Positions 33,169-45,194 of a stretch of 64,000 nucleotides of DNA are shown here, piece by piece. The first letter of the stretch is position 1; the number at the start of each line of letters is the position of its first letter. A model generated the notes under the pieces. That model was given only the letters and a program-made list of their open reading frames with translations. It had not been told where the DNA came from and made no database searches. Where the stretch lies: assembly GCA_020746995.1 (NCBI GenBank), contig JAGPXD010000001.1:3162001-3226000 (forward strand), read 5' to 3'. This DNA comes from Plectosphaerella cucumerina. Taxonomy: Eukaryota > Ascomycota > Sordariomycetes > Glomerellales > Plectosphaerellaceae. A program made the position numbers and the translations under genes.

Positions 33169-35530
33169 CTAGACCCCGGAGTCGTCCTGGAAGCAATAAT
33201 CGACGTTCGACTCAGTACACTTGCCCCCAGCGGCCGCCGGCTGGAAGGCCCAGTTGGTCTGGTTGCCATGCCAGTCGTCCCAGTTGTCACAGACACGCCT
33301 GGCCTCTAAAATGGCGCTGTCGTTATCGGGCCAGATCCGGAAGGCTTCAGCCTGGTTCTCCATGATCTGCATGCCCAGCCCTTCCGAGATGTGGAAGGCG
33401 ATATGGCAGTGGACGAGCCAGGGACCCGGATTGTCGGCCTTGAAGGCGATGACAACGTAGCCGTTGGTTGGCAGAAGGACGACGTCACGGCGGGGAGGGT
33501 TGTCGAGCTTGAGGTTCATTGTCGAGGGGGACCAAGTTTTATTCTCGGCTTGTTCGAGGATAGCAAAGTCGTGGCCGTGGAGGTGGATCTGCAGAGAGAG
33601 TTGTTATCAGTTTCAAAGCATCATTTTGCCCCTTCCAGTTGGAGTCTTACAGGGTGAGCACCGGTGGTCTTGCCGCCGCCTTGTGAGAAGCCATGCAAAA
33701 TGAGATAGATCTGCCACAAATAAGTCGGTCAGTCAAAGCACACTCTTGTTTTGAAGGCAGCAAAAAAAAGGGCGGGAGTACCCATTCGTTGTTCTTGTAG
33801 TTCTCCTCCTCGACCCGCCGTAGCTGCGGAGGCTCTGGCCAAATGTCGTTCTTCGGGTTGAGGTGCATGAAAATGGGCTCCGAATAGTTGACGCGCATAG
33901 ACGAGTTGTGCCCCGTCGTGTCCATGGTCCAACTGGCTAGCGGGTAATCTCTGCCTGGAGACGGGCTGAGCATCACGTCAAAGTTTTGACCGTACCGACC
34001 TCCCATTACCTGGTTCAGTTCCCCATTGCTGGGTTCCTTGACCGTCCAGGGGAGAATGGGGTGGAGACTTGTGTATGTCTCGTCCGAGCAGTCCTTGCTG
34101 ACGTCGTGCCATTTCTTGGTCGTGGGGTCTTTTGTGCTTGACTCATCGTACCGGAGGATGCCCGTCTGGTCATAGCCGTCGTTACCCTCGTCATTTCTGA
34201 AGCAGTTTGCAATTTGTGTGCGGATCCAATAGTTGCCGTCTGGGTCAAGGGGGTGCTGCTCGTCTAGCGGGTTTGCCTCGACGATGACGTTGTAGCGCTG
34301 GCCGATTCCCACCAGGATGGACGTGTTGTGGTAGGGCTGAATGGGGACAAAATCGGCGCTAGCCACCTGGAGGAGATGGTTGTCGATGCTGAACACAAAA
34401 GTTGTAGAGAAGGACGTATTGATGACCCGCAGCAGGTACTTCTTGCAACCCTTACCCCGACGAGGCTTCTCAAATGTGATCGTCAACGGTGGTTGGATCT
34501 CGGTCGTGTTGGCCATGTTGTTGTCGAACTTTGTAATGTTCCCCCGGCCGTTGAGCAGGATGTCCTTGCCACCTTTGTCACCACCAGACACGATGCTCGA
34601 TGCTGAGTTGTGGTACCAGTCGGTCATGATCAGCGGAGGGCTGACGGCCTCGTCCCAATCGGCGGACGAAGGGCCGTGGATCGTCATGGGTCCGGCGGCG
34701 CCGTCGGCGTACTGCACCGAGTAGTGGCTGTGGTACCACGAGCTGCCATACTGATAGAGGGTGAAGTTGTAGACGAAGTAATCCTGAGGAGCGATGGGGC
34801 ACTGCGTGACGCCGTTGACGCCGTCCATGTGAGTTGTGTTGAGTTGACGGATGCCCTGGTGTTGACACGTTGGTGAGGATCCCAAGAAGGCCTCAGAATA
34901 TGGGGAGAGAAAGAGAAGAGGACTTACATGCCAGTGTACAGAAGTACCGTTGTACTTGAGCCTGTTCGTCACCTTGACAATCAAACTGCATGTGTCAGTA
35001 AAAACCCAGACTTTTCAGTGATGAGCTCAAAAGAGGCAGTCTCACCGATCACCCCAGCAGGCTTGGACCCACGGTCCCGGATACGACTCGTTGAAGAGCT
35101 TAGCGAAGGGAAACTCGAGACCGTCTGCGTTCCACGTGTCGTCGGCCAGGTCGAGCTCGTACTTCCTCTCAACTCCGATGGGCCACTTGTTTTCGTAATC
35201 CGTGTTGATGTCAAACTGCTCGCCGGTCGCTTTGTTACGGAGCCAGCACTTGCGGTCCCGCTCGTGCGAGCAGTCCTCCCAGCCCTCCATGGCAGGGTAC
35301 TCGCACCTGAATCCGCCATTGTCAGGGGTACCTGGGGGTTGGAACCTGGGGCCCTTGCCCGGTGTTCCTAGGGGCTGTATGCCGACGAGGCCGCCGAGGG
35401 AGGCGTCGTCCAAAATGTTGGCCGCAAACTCGAGGGGGTGTTGGCTATTGTCCCAGCCGAAGTTCGGTGTCAAGGAGACGATGCTGATGACGGAAGTCAC
35501 CACCGCCCAGACACGTTCGACCAGCGTCAT
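33169..35530 (-). CDS. ascomycete laccase (multicopper oxidase)
   Basis: Exons 35530-35046, 34985-34928, 34855-33782, 33710-33651 and 33588-33169 encode 698 aa. The enzyme oxidises phenols with reduction of oxygen to water. All four copper motifs are intact after splicing: HWHGIRQL with DGVNGVTQCP (179-200), WYHSHYSVQYADG (221-233), HPIHLHGHDF (558-567) and HCHIAFHISEGLG (619-631), with type-1 Cys620. The residue at the axial position is Leu, usual for ascomycete laccases. The C-terminus ends DDSGV, matching the DSG(L/V/I) tail that plugs the active site in ascomycete laccases. A hydrophobic N-terminus (VWAVVTSVISIVSL) fits secretion. Several N-glycosylation sequons are present. The donor of intron 3 (GTACTC) is weak, but the junction is required for the family sequence. 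It lies head-to-head with the tyrosinase gene. Confidence 0.95.
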
Positions 35531-37395
35531 GTCGATGGTGTGGGATCAGATAGGAAGAGGGGGGGAAGTGTTGGTCAATGATGGGGACAAATCATCAGAG
35601 GAAGAGGGACATCAGAGGAAGCTGGTGTTATATCTAGACTGCCGGCTCTACGGCAAGTTCATCTATTCCTTGAAGAGGGGAAGAGGCTGAAAAGAAGAAG
35701 CCACACTACCGTGGTAACGTGGTGAACTTGGGCAAGACTAGAATGAGGTCTCAGCTCGAGACCACACAGAGTTGGCAAACTGCGACAGTCTTGGCACTAG
35801 TCTCGTGCCAACAAGTCTCACCATTCAGAATGGGATCAGCAAGCTAGACACGAGGTTGGCGGTCCACGACCATCCAGTATGAGGAAGCAGGCGATCAACC
35901 GCTGGTGATGGATGGTCATAGAATGGCGTTTCAGTTCTCAGGACTCACGTTTGCATCTCAACTTCTCTACATCGCCATGCAGAGACACTAGCAAGTGAGC
36001 GCACTAGCTAAAAGTCTCGTGCTACGCATGCGGCAAAGACGTGACAAGAGGGTCGACTAGTCAAGCGAATGGCGTGAGACTGAGACGTCCCCTCTCGTCA
36101 TGCTTCAATCGTCTTGTCCGGCATGCCTGGCGTGAGTCTAGACGTCTCTTGGCACTCGAGTATTTGTCTACATGAACCAAGTAGGTTGGTTGGTGAATTG
36201 TTGGTAGTCTCCTGGAAACTTAGTGGCGGACTGGCTGAGACTGAGCTGAAGCTGGAGATGGACGGTTGCAGAGCGCACAGTCCAGACTCGGAGGGTAAAG
36301 TGCAACATTGTTGACCTACTACAGAACACTGGCTGCACTCCGTAGGGCCGAAAACCGGAGTATATCCCCCGGTCTTCATCACAGACACGGGACAACTCAT
36401 CACATTGTGGTGGCGTTGTGCTGAGCATGGGAGGCAGACCACCGATGGAAGTATCACATTCACTACCAAGTCAACGGCTAACAACGGGGCCATCTGCCGT
36501 TTTCCGTTGCCGCGGCGGCGGGCCTTTCCGCTCCCGCTTCCGCAGCCGTCTGCATGGCATAAAAACCGGGGATGTGAATACCAGACCTGCATGCGCCGGT
36601 AGGTTTGGGCTAAGCTTCAAGACACATGGCTGGCTGAGACCTCGGGGGATCTCACGCGTGGTTCCAAGCCAATCACCGGCCCCGCATCTCACAGGTCAGC
36701 CAGCCACGCGGGAGTTGCTCAGCAAGGGTTCAGCATGAATTCAAGACCACAGATTGGTTGCCATGCGCCATTGCTCGTAACATTTATGCCGGTCCATTCT
36801 TTATCGTGGCTTCCGACACCTCCATTCCGCTTCACCTCACCTAGTGTTTCTTCCGAACCAATCAGCACAAGTCGTCTTATTCACCGGTCGAGTGCGACAG
36901 GCTTGATGGTGAGGAGCCGTCAGATATGGAGTTTCAGCCTGTTCGCCACAAGGGGCCAAGGTAAGTTTTCTGATCAGTCACAACCAAGATGGTTTGTTCA
37001 AGACAACAACGCAACCACCAGGGATGAACGAGCGGTGTGGCCTCTCCTGTTGCCAGGCATCAAGACTGGAAAAGAAACATCCACCTCTCGTGCAGGATGT
37101 CCGCTTCAGGGTACCACAAGCAGAGGGTGCTAGACCGTGATTGGGCGTTTTACGGAACAGCCAGAGAGCGAGGTGTCGGTGTGGAGAGACTTGCTGCTCA
37201 CACATCGAGACGCTCATGCATGCTGGAATCTGTACGACATCTGACTTGTCTACTGCAGACTGGTCCGATGACCTGTACGACTTGGTGCAGACAAATTTCC
37301 AGCTATATAAATCATGCAATCCTCATCGGACTCCATTTTCCTGCCTGTGAGCACTCATCAGCTATTATACAGCTTGCACGAATCCCCTGATCAAG
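35531..37395. promoter_or_regulatory. shared upstream region of laccase and tyrosinase
   Basis: A 1.9 kb region between the divergent phenol-oxidase starts. No gene is supported in it. The laccase-proximal part (35747-36156) is rich in GTCTC/GAGAC words and holds two repeated 10-mers: AGTCTCGTGC at 35799 and 36013, and TCTTGGCACT at 35789 and 36147. It also has an inverted repeat GGTCTC-n5-GAGACC at 35747-35763. A regulatory role is inference. Confidence 0.4.
37304..37312 (+). promoter_or_regulatory. TATA box of tyrosinase gene
   Basis: TATATAAAT lies 84 bp before the tyrosinase ATG, at a plausible distance for a short fungal 5' UTR. Confidence 0.6.
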
Positions 37396-40105
37396 ATGCC
37401 TTTCGAACCCAAACGGCCAGAGGGACCATACATTGTCAAAGGGCTTCCCTTTGGAGATGATGGTACGTGGAGTCACTATGTCAACCCAAATCATGCATCC
37501 AACTTTTTAACTCGTTTCGACTCATGTAGGCCGTCCTGCCATCCGCCAGGAGCTGCGGACTCTGTCCCAGTCCCTTGTCAGCGAACAAGACCGCGTGCCC
37601 CAGAAGACAGATCAGTGGCATCTTTACCTCCTGGGTCTCTCCGAGTTTCAGAGGCTCAGTCCGGACAAGCAGCTCTCTTACTTCCAAGTCGCCGGTGAGC
37701 TCCAGTGCTTGACGTTATACTCGACCCTCTCTGATTCAAGACTGTAGGCATCCATGGCCAGCCGTACGAAGCGTGGCCCAAGGATGACGAGACGCTCATT
37801 GGGATGCAAAAGCAACAGGCCGGCTTTTGCACTCACACCTCCATCTTGTTCTTGAGCTGGCATCGTCCGTACCTCGCTTTGTTCGAGGTGAGAACACCTT
37901 GAAATGACAATTGAGCGTATGCATCTGATATGCCATGGCTGACACGACATGACGCACAGACTCTCGTCCGCGAGGCCATGCAATACGTTGCAGACGAGTT
38001 CTCCAAGGAGGGAAAGGGCCAGTATCAGGCCGCCGTCAAGGATTTCAGGTTGCCTTACTGGGGTGAGTATTCTGAGGGTCTTTGGCTTCCAAGTCCAAGA
38101 CTCGGACAACAGGCCATGTCATCTGCTTGGAACCCTCTTGACTAACTGAATACGTAGACTGGGCGGATATGAATCTGCCTGTTTTCCCTGAAGAGGTGAT
38201 GGATGCCACTGTTCGGGTCCCGATGCCAAGAAGCTTGGTGAAGGAACACCGCCTCACCGAACGAGCTGGTCTCGTTGATCTGAGCAACCCGTTGTTCTCC
38301 TTTCGATTCCCTGACGGCACGCCGGATAAGTTCAAGGTCAGTTTTTCTCTTCTCGTTCTTATTACCAAAGCACTCCGTGCACTCTCATCCCATGAGTTTG
38401 ACGTGCTAAGCTGTTATCTGCAGATCGGCAACCTCGAGTCGACAGTTCGATACTTCGTCAACTTGGGCGAACCCGGCACTCACGACCTGACGCCCGAAGA
38501 GCGCAACAGGCTCATCTACGAGAAGATCAGGGCGTACACCCGTGAGAACCCGGACTTCAGGCCCGAGAGAAACCTCGCAGAGAGGCTCATGTTTCTGCTG
38601 CAATCGTATGAGAGATACGATCAGGTCAGTAACAATAAGGTGGTTCAAAAGGAACCAGTCAGGCCAGGAGCCGGACCCGGAACCGGAGCAGACAACGTAC
38701 GAAAGGGACAAGGCTACGGTAGCCTCGAAGATGTGCACAATATGCTGCATCTCTATATCGGGGGTCGTGATGAGTTTACTGGCCACATGGCACAGGTGCC
38801 CCTCTCTGCCTTTGATCCCATCTTCTGGCTTCACCATACGTAAGTCTTCTCTCAAAGTCCCCTCAGCTGCCTATTGGCTCTCCCCCACAAAGCCTTTCTG
38901 ACGAAAACAGCAACATTGACCGTCTCGTCTCCATCTGGCAAGGCCTGCACGACACGAAGCCCCTGAGAGAAGAAGCGTGGGTCACAACCAGGGAGACCGA
39001 AAGAGGCACCTTCATCACGCCCGCTCGCAGCAAAGAAGGCATCAACACGCCCCTGGCGCCATTCTACAAGCCACGCGACGGCAACAACGATCACGCCTTC
39101 TGGACTTCCGCCGACGTTAGGTCCACTGACGTCTTCGGCTACGCATATCCCGAGACACAGTATTGGAACTTCAGCACCCTCGAGAAGTACCAGGAAGACA
39201 TACGCCGACGGCTGCGCGCTGAAATCTCCACGGGATCCCTGGCTAACATGATCGCGGGCCGCAAGGTCGGTGATGCCAAGCCGGAGCATGAGCTCAGACG
39301 GAGGGCCGAGAGGCTGGCGCAGGTCCAGGCCGTGAAAGAGCCTGCCAATGCTTTGACTCTCATGTCCATCGAGGCTGCTGTGACTGAAAGGTCTGGGAGC
39401 GTGGCCGAGGGCCCTGGAGCAGACTTCATCAGTGCGCTGCCGCCCATCAATGTGCCCAACGTCGAACTGCCGACAAGGTCCATCGTTTCTCTGGCCAAGC
39501 CCGACGATCAAGATCGCAGCGGCGACGGCGATGACCAAGAGGGAAGCAACGACACATATCTCGAATGGCTCGTCAACATCAAGGCGGAAAAGCACACCCT
39601 CGAGGGCGCCTACGTGGTGCACGTCTTCCTCGGCCCCGTCGAGGAGTCCGAGCCGACCAAATACCGCCTGTCCCCTTACCATGTCGGCACATTCGCGCCC
39701 CTAGGTCAATCGGACGAAACCTCGTGCGGGAAATGCAAGGTCGATCAGAAGAACCGCGTCGCCATCTCAGGCCAGATCCCCCTCACGGTGGCCTTGGCGG
39801 AGCGGTTCCTGGCAGGATTGATCGACAATCTTGAAGAGCAGCAGGTGGTGGGCTATCTCCAGAGAAACCTGCACTGGGAGGTTGTTGACGGCCACGGACA
39901 GAGACTTGAGGGCCAGAGGGACCGCGTCGAAGGACTCGTGGTGAGCGTTGCCAGCAACAAGGTCACTATCGGGCGTGGACTCGGAGAACCGCCGAGGTAT
40001 TCGGACCTCGTCACGCTGTATCCCGAGATTACGACCAAGGCCGACCCGAGCCTGGGAGGTCGCGCCGAGGGCACGGGATTGACGGATACTAGCATGTATG
40101 CTTAG
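37396..40105 (+). CDS. tyrosinase (type-3 copper polyphenol oxidase)
   Basis: Seven exons (37396-37462, 37530-37694, 37748-37887, 37960-38062, 38158-38336, 38424-38839, 38911-40105) encode 754 aa. The enzyme hydroxylates monophenols and oxidises diphenols to quinones, the first step to melanin. The CuA site has His80 (GIHGQPY), Cys105-x-His107 (FCTHTS, the thioether Cys-His pair of fungal tyrosinases) and His116 (WHRPY). The CuB site has His323 and His327 (HNMLH) plus the His355/356 pair (DPIFWLHHTNIDR). LPYWDWAD is also typical. A C-terminal region of about 350 residues, including SCGKCK, follows the core and may shield the active site, as in latent fungal tyrosinases. No signal peptide is seen, so a cytosolic enzyme is likely. 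Intron 5 (38337-38423) is 87 nt with no in-frame stop, so its retention would be silent for frame. Confidence 0.95.
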
Positions 40106-41707
40106 CCTAGCGGTGTGTTTCTTTCTGTCATGAGGTATAGTCTACTTTCAGTCTGCTGTGAGGGCTAGGTAGGACTGGGGTAAAATCAAATGTTCTTCAA
40201 GTATTTTACAAGCTCCCGCATCAGCAAAACTGCAACCTTCAGACGAAGACAGATGTGCATGGCACCCAATGTGCTCTAGCCTTGAACCCGGCTCTTACAT
40301 TGAAAACCCCCTGTGCTACTCTAGAGTCGAGATGTACCAAGCACATCAACCACGAAAGGCCTAATGCCAGCTAGCATGCGCCTCAGTCATGGGGTCCTTC
40401 TCGTAAGTGCTTCTTACACCAACATGTACGCCAAGAGAACTATTATCTGCACTTAACGGCGTGTTGATCGCTGAAAATGTTCAAATTCAGGGCATGCTCT
40501 TTTGACATATATTTCCCGATGATTCCAAACGCTGCAGTGAAATAGCGGCGTTGAAATCACATGCGTAGACCAAGGCTGACAGGCTGGGCGTAGGTCAGGT
40601 TTGCGCCGCGAGTCATCTCAAGGAGTGGGTGCCTATGGGTGAGTGTACACAGCATTCATACTCGTCTTACCTCTGACTAACTTAAGCTACCACCACCAAA
40701 CCTATCACCACTGTTGATCTGCAAAATCAAAACCTTTCAATGAAAACAGCAAACCACCCAAGGACCTCCAGTCACCAACCCCCTATCCACTACCCCTCTC
40801 CGGATTTACTCCCAGACCACAAATACGTAGCTAGAGTTACCCCGGGAAGAGATAGCGGAAACATGAGGATATCCAAAGTCGAAATATCTGAGCACTGCGG
40901 CATGCCCGGCATGCTTAGCAGGCAGTAATCTCGGGGGTGGTACGGCGGTAAGAGGGGGGGATGCTGAAAGCCCACTGTCTCATCATTAGTATCATAAAAC
41001 AGGGAGGCCCGAACATACGTAGGGTACAAAGAGGCAACCTTGGAACAGGACAGCTCTTGCTCGTCCATCTACCAGAACTCCTCGTAAATCCCATCTCCTA
41101 CACTCATTCACCTATTTAGCCTGATTGACCCTATAGGAAGACGCTTGTTCAAGTTTTCCCTGAGAGCGGCATCTCTCAACTTATCTGATTCTTCTTCTTC
41201 GGTGTTCGGACTTCCTGATGGACACTCTTTGAGTTACCCGATCCAGTAGCATGCATTTGTTGTCAATCTTGAGTCTTTCAAATGAGCGGTCTCACGTCTT
41301 CAATCTCTGAAGTCACTCGCTGTGATGCTGGAACCAGAGCTTGAACTATTCTGACCCGCGTAACACAGCATACATGCATGATGCAGATGGCGCGCCGCCA
41401 CCGACCAGACCAAGACGTGTCGGAGGAAAGGCTCCAATCATGTTCCCGTTGATCATTGGCTCTATACGGGAGCTAAGCGAGAGCTGAACATGCGCCACGA
41501 AATCCTACATCCTGATCGCTCGGTGTGACGAGTTGATACAAACTTAGCAACCCTCCCCTCGGACAATTCAGCGGCCGCAGTGAAAGTTCAAACAATAGAA
41601 CATCTATCCGACATGAGTGGTAGCGTGCACACGACTTGCTTCATCGCCCGCCTCCTCCATCCTTCATCTTCGTTGACATTATCAACGCCCCTCGGGGACT
41701 CAGCGGC
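40106..41707. other. intergenic: no gene seen
   Basis: 1.6 kb between tyrosinase and the DUF3433 gene. Short open frames only, no recognisable domain, repeat family or RNA gene. It is more AT-rich than flanking coding DNA. Confidence 0.5.
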
Positions 41708-44700
41708 ATGTACCCCAAACACGAAACATCATCGGCGCGAGGATCGTCGCTATGGCTGCGCCCGAGCACGATATTGGTGTTTTCATTCGTTTCCGCCGCC
41801 TGCGTGGCTTTGCTGCTAGGTCTGCGTCGATGGATTGATAGTCGTGGCGGCCTGCCTCTGGGCAGCCTCGAACATCAGCACTACACTTGGACACATGGTC
41901 CAATGACCATCCTCCTTATACTCTTGTCTTTCTGGAGACACATTGAGTATCATTGCAAGATCTCACAGCCCTGGTGGGAGATGCTCGGAGGGTCTCCTCC
42001 CGCTCCCGCGCCCGCTGCCAGATCTGTTCTGCTCGACTATGTATCACCCACGCAGATCACGAGCCTCTACAGGTCCCTAAAGCTTTGGCATTTACCGGTC
42101 GTGGCTTCGATCACGACGTTCCTACTTCTCAAGCTGGTAGTGGTCCTCTCGGCGACTTTGTTTGTCCTGAACCCAACTTCTCAACCGATTTCGACACATG
42201 TCTTATACACCACCGACTTTAACGATACCGTCAAGGGCACCATGTACTCAGATGCGACCCTATGGGCGTTTCTCGCAAACATGGAAGCCCACAAGGCCGG
42301 CACTGCTCGATGGGATACACCCGGCTACCTGGTCTATCAAAACTTCACACCCGAGATCCCTTCGGGGCTCAATACTACTTCCATCACAACAGAGGTGCGA
42401 GTATTCCAACCCGAGATCAGTTGCGAGATGGCCACCACCACGGTCTTTTGGAACGAAACCAGGCCCGACTCAACTCTACCGATCTGTTCTATGCTTCACT
42501 GGCATCCGACACGTGCTTCTCTGGCTCTCGCCACGGCTCCGACAGAATTTGCGTCTATTCGGATTCGTACCGGACATGTCCGGGAAAACGCTCAAGAGGA
42601 CGCCTTTACGACCTTTTCCGTCTCCAGTGTGACGGGGAGGACGAAGCTCGTCAGAGATACGTCATCGCCGTGATTGATTTCGGAGATGACCTACAGAGCT
42701 TTGAAGCCCCGGCGGTCACATCCACCGTGTGCCGGATCGGGGACGCTGTGGTTCGAGCCAACGTAACTCACGACTTTGCGAGCGATCAAGTTACAATCAA
42801 CTACCGCGATGATCCCCAGGAACACAATCTACGGCTAGCGAAATAACCGACATTGACTTTGCTGAGGTCATCATGGGTCATATCGAGGCCAGTGGCGGCC
42901 TGGTCGTCACTGACGAAAGGTTGCCTTTTCGAGGGGAGTCCGCCATGTCTCCGGCGCCCAAGTTCGCCGCAATGTTCAATCTCCTCATGTCTTGGCTCCA
43001 GTTTCCCGACGATCTGGACATATTCCTAGACGCGACTCGGTTGACGAAAGCCACAGAGTTCGTGCTGCGTGGGCTGGCAGTCGAGGTCGCGCGAGCCAAC
43101 CTAACTTCGCCAGCGGCACATGCCCCCCAAGGTGAGGGCACCATCTTTTCGACAGAGAACAGGCTCTTTTTCCGTCCCCTCACTCTATGGACAACGATGA
43201 CTGGTTTTTTTGCCATGTCCGGCGTGTGTTTTGCCCTCGCCCTCGTCCTCATGCGAAAAGCCCCCTTGCCCAGAGGCATCGCGTCGATTGCTCTGCAAGC
43301 TGCCATTCTCTCGGGCAGCTCTACAGTGCGGACGACACTGAAAGGGTCGGGCCATCTGACAAAATCCGAACTCTGGCAGAGACTCGATCGGTCGTACTTT
43401 GCAGCAGAACTTTGTTCGGGACAACTGCTCGTGAAGCATATTGGCGGAGAACCCAGCCTGGTTTCAAGCATTTCGACTTGGAAATTTCCACGCCGGCCCC
43501 GTCGTGCGTGGTCACCTCTTCCAATGACGGTTTTCGGCGGTGTTTTGACTTTTTCGCTACCGCTTGCCGCCATCGTGTCGCTCGAGGTACTGCAACGACT
43601 CTCAGACCAGAGGCATGGCTTGATCAGCATGGGAGATGGCGGATCGACGATGCTGACCTTCTTCCTCCGGACCGCGACTGTTCTCGTCATCATGGTCATA
43701 TCGACACTTTACAACAATCTGGAGTTCGTGACAGCCGTCATGGCACCTTTTGTGTCATTAAGGCATGGCAGTGCGAGTGGACAACGGAGCATCTTGTTTG
43801 CACCCCTGGACACACTGCTTTTCCTCCTGCCCATCAGTCACTTATCCCGTCGGTCATTCGGATCGGCCAGTATCAGCTTGACCGCACTACTGGGTGGTTT
43901 GCTCACTATTGCTGCGTCGGGTCTCTGGGTGACGACGGGGGAGCCTGCTAAGCTATCACAAACATCTGTTGGCAGCGTCGAAAGTTGGAATTACTCCTGG
44001 TTCCGGGACTGGAGCAGCGACAACGGTGCTGCCGCGAGATTGAACGTCATTCGACATGGCGGAGGCCCCAGCGTCGCTGAGCCTCTCATCCTACAAGAGA
44101 TTGTGCTTCCCAGGATCAGCATCCCAGACGATGACAGTTTCGGATTTGACGACATTTTTACATACTCTGTGTCGGCCCTGCGACCTACTCTGCGCTGCAA
44201 CAATATCGCCAACGAAAATATCAACGCCACGCTGTTGAGCGGGACACAATCTGCAGGCAGGATGGGCCAGGACGTCGGCAAGGCGGGTGCAGACCTTGCT
44301 ATGGAAGTTCCCGTTCCTGCAAAGTGCGTCGCAGCCGTTTCACAGCAGGAGGCCGTCGGGGATGACGCGGGGACTACCATGGTCCATTTCGAGCACAATG
44401 ACGCCGCGGAGCCCATCAACAATGGCAGCGCCGTCTCACTCGGCTTCAAGATTCACGATCATCTCAACCGCGGATATGGCGCCTTTCCTGGCGATGATGT
44501 GCCTTTTGACTACGACAGGTTCTTCAACCACTTACTCTGGGGCTCGGACGGCGTGTCACTGGACGACATTATTGGGACGGAAAACATAGAAAAGTTCCGC
44601 GAGGTCGTTACCCGTGATTATGAGCAGTACATGAGACTCATCATTGACCGCAGCTTTCGGCCAACGGATCTCAGTCCAGGGGTCACCAACACGTCCTCTG

Positions 44701-45194
44701 AAGTGTCGGGAATATTGGTGCGGCATGTGTCCCGCCTGGCAGTTCACCGGCCATCCAAAGTCGCTCTACAGGTGATCTTGTCCGCCATGGCCGTCTTGGG
44801 ACTTATCGGCCGTCTGATGACTCGGCAACGGGGGACATTGCCGCGCTCTCCGTGTAGCATCGCCAGTGTCGCAGCGCTGCTCGCTGACTCTCAGATGTGC
44901 GATCCGAACGCCGGCATTATGCCCAAGCACGCGCAGAGAATGAGCGCAGAGGAACTTCAGCAATCTCTGGACGGATGGGTCTTCAGTCTGGGTTGGTGGG
45001 ACGCGAGGAGTGAGATGGTGCCGGAAGAAGGATCTGAAGCGGCACTTCTCGAGAGTCTGGAGGAGACGGGCATCACAAAGGCTTCGAGCAACGCCACATC
45101 GCCTGAGGATCGCAAGGGGGTGCTGAGGAGAAGGGTATTTGGTGTTGATGCTGGGCGAGCTCATACGTACAATTTCCGCCAGGGGGATCAGTAG
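41708..45194 (+). CDS. DUF3433 multi-pass membrane protein, reading frame broken twice
   Basis: Protein likeness to the fungal DUF3433 family continues from MYPKHETSS at 41708 to the stop at 45194, but in three successive frames. Frame A runs to about 42460, frame B from about 42463 to 42815, and frame C from about 42817 to the end. The intact protein would have about 1160 residues. The N-half carries membrane segments and the SVLLDYVSPTQI and LPVVASITTFLLLKLVVV stretches. The second half repeats the layout (FRPLTLWTTMTGFF, LSKSEL-like SELWQRLDRSYF). The C-terminus has FSLGWWD and RVFGVDAGRAH. Both shifts are -1 and sit at C-runs (CCC near 42463, CCCC at 42814-42817), which suggests single-base losses, real or from sequencing. 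A 68-nt intron (42395-42462, GTGCGA...CCAG) could formally explain the first, and a 104-nt intron (42763-42866) the second, but both would remove family-like sequence. The function of DUF3433 is unknown. Confidence 0.75.

Noticed and set aside
38852..39682. 276-aa open frame antisense to tyrosinase
   Set aside because: Shadow of the large last exon, with no recognisable motif and no ATG context.
9790..40105. Secondary-metabolite gene cluster
   Set aside because: Oxidases, transporters and a Zn2Cys6 factor are present, but there is no polyketide synthase, NRPS, terpene cyclase or prenyltransferase.
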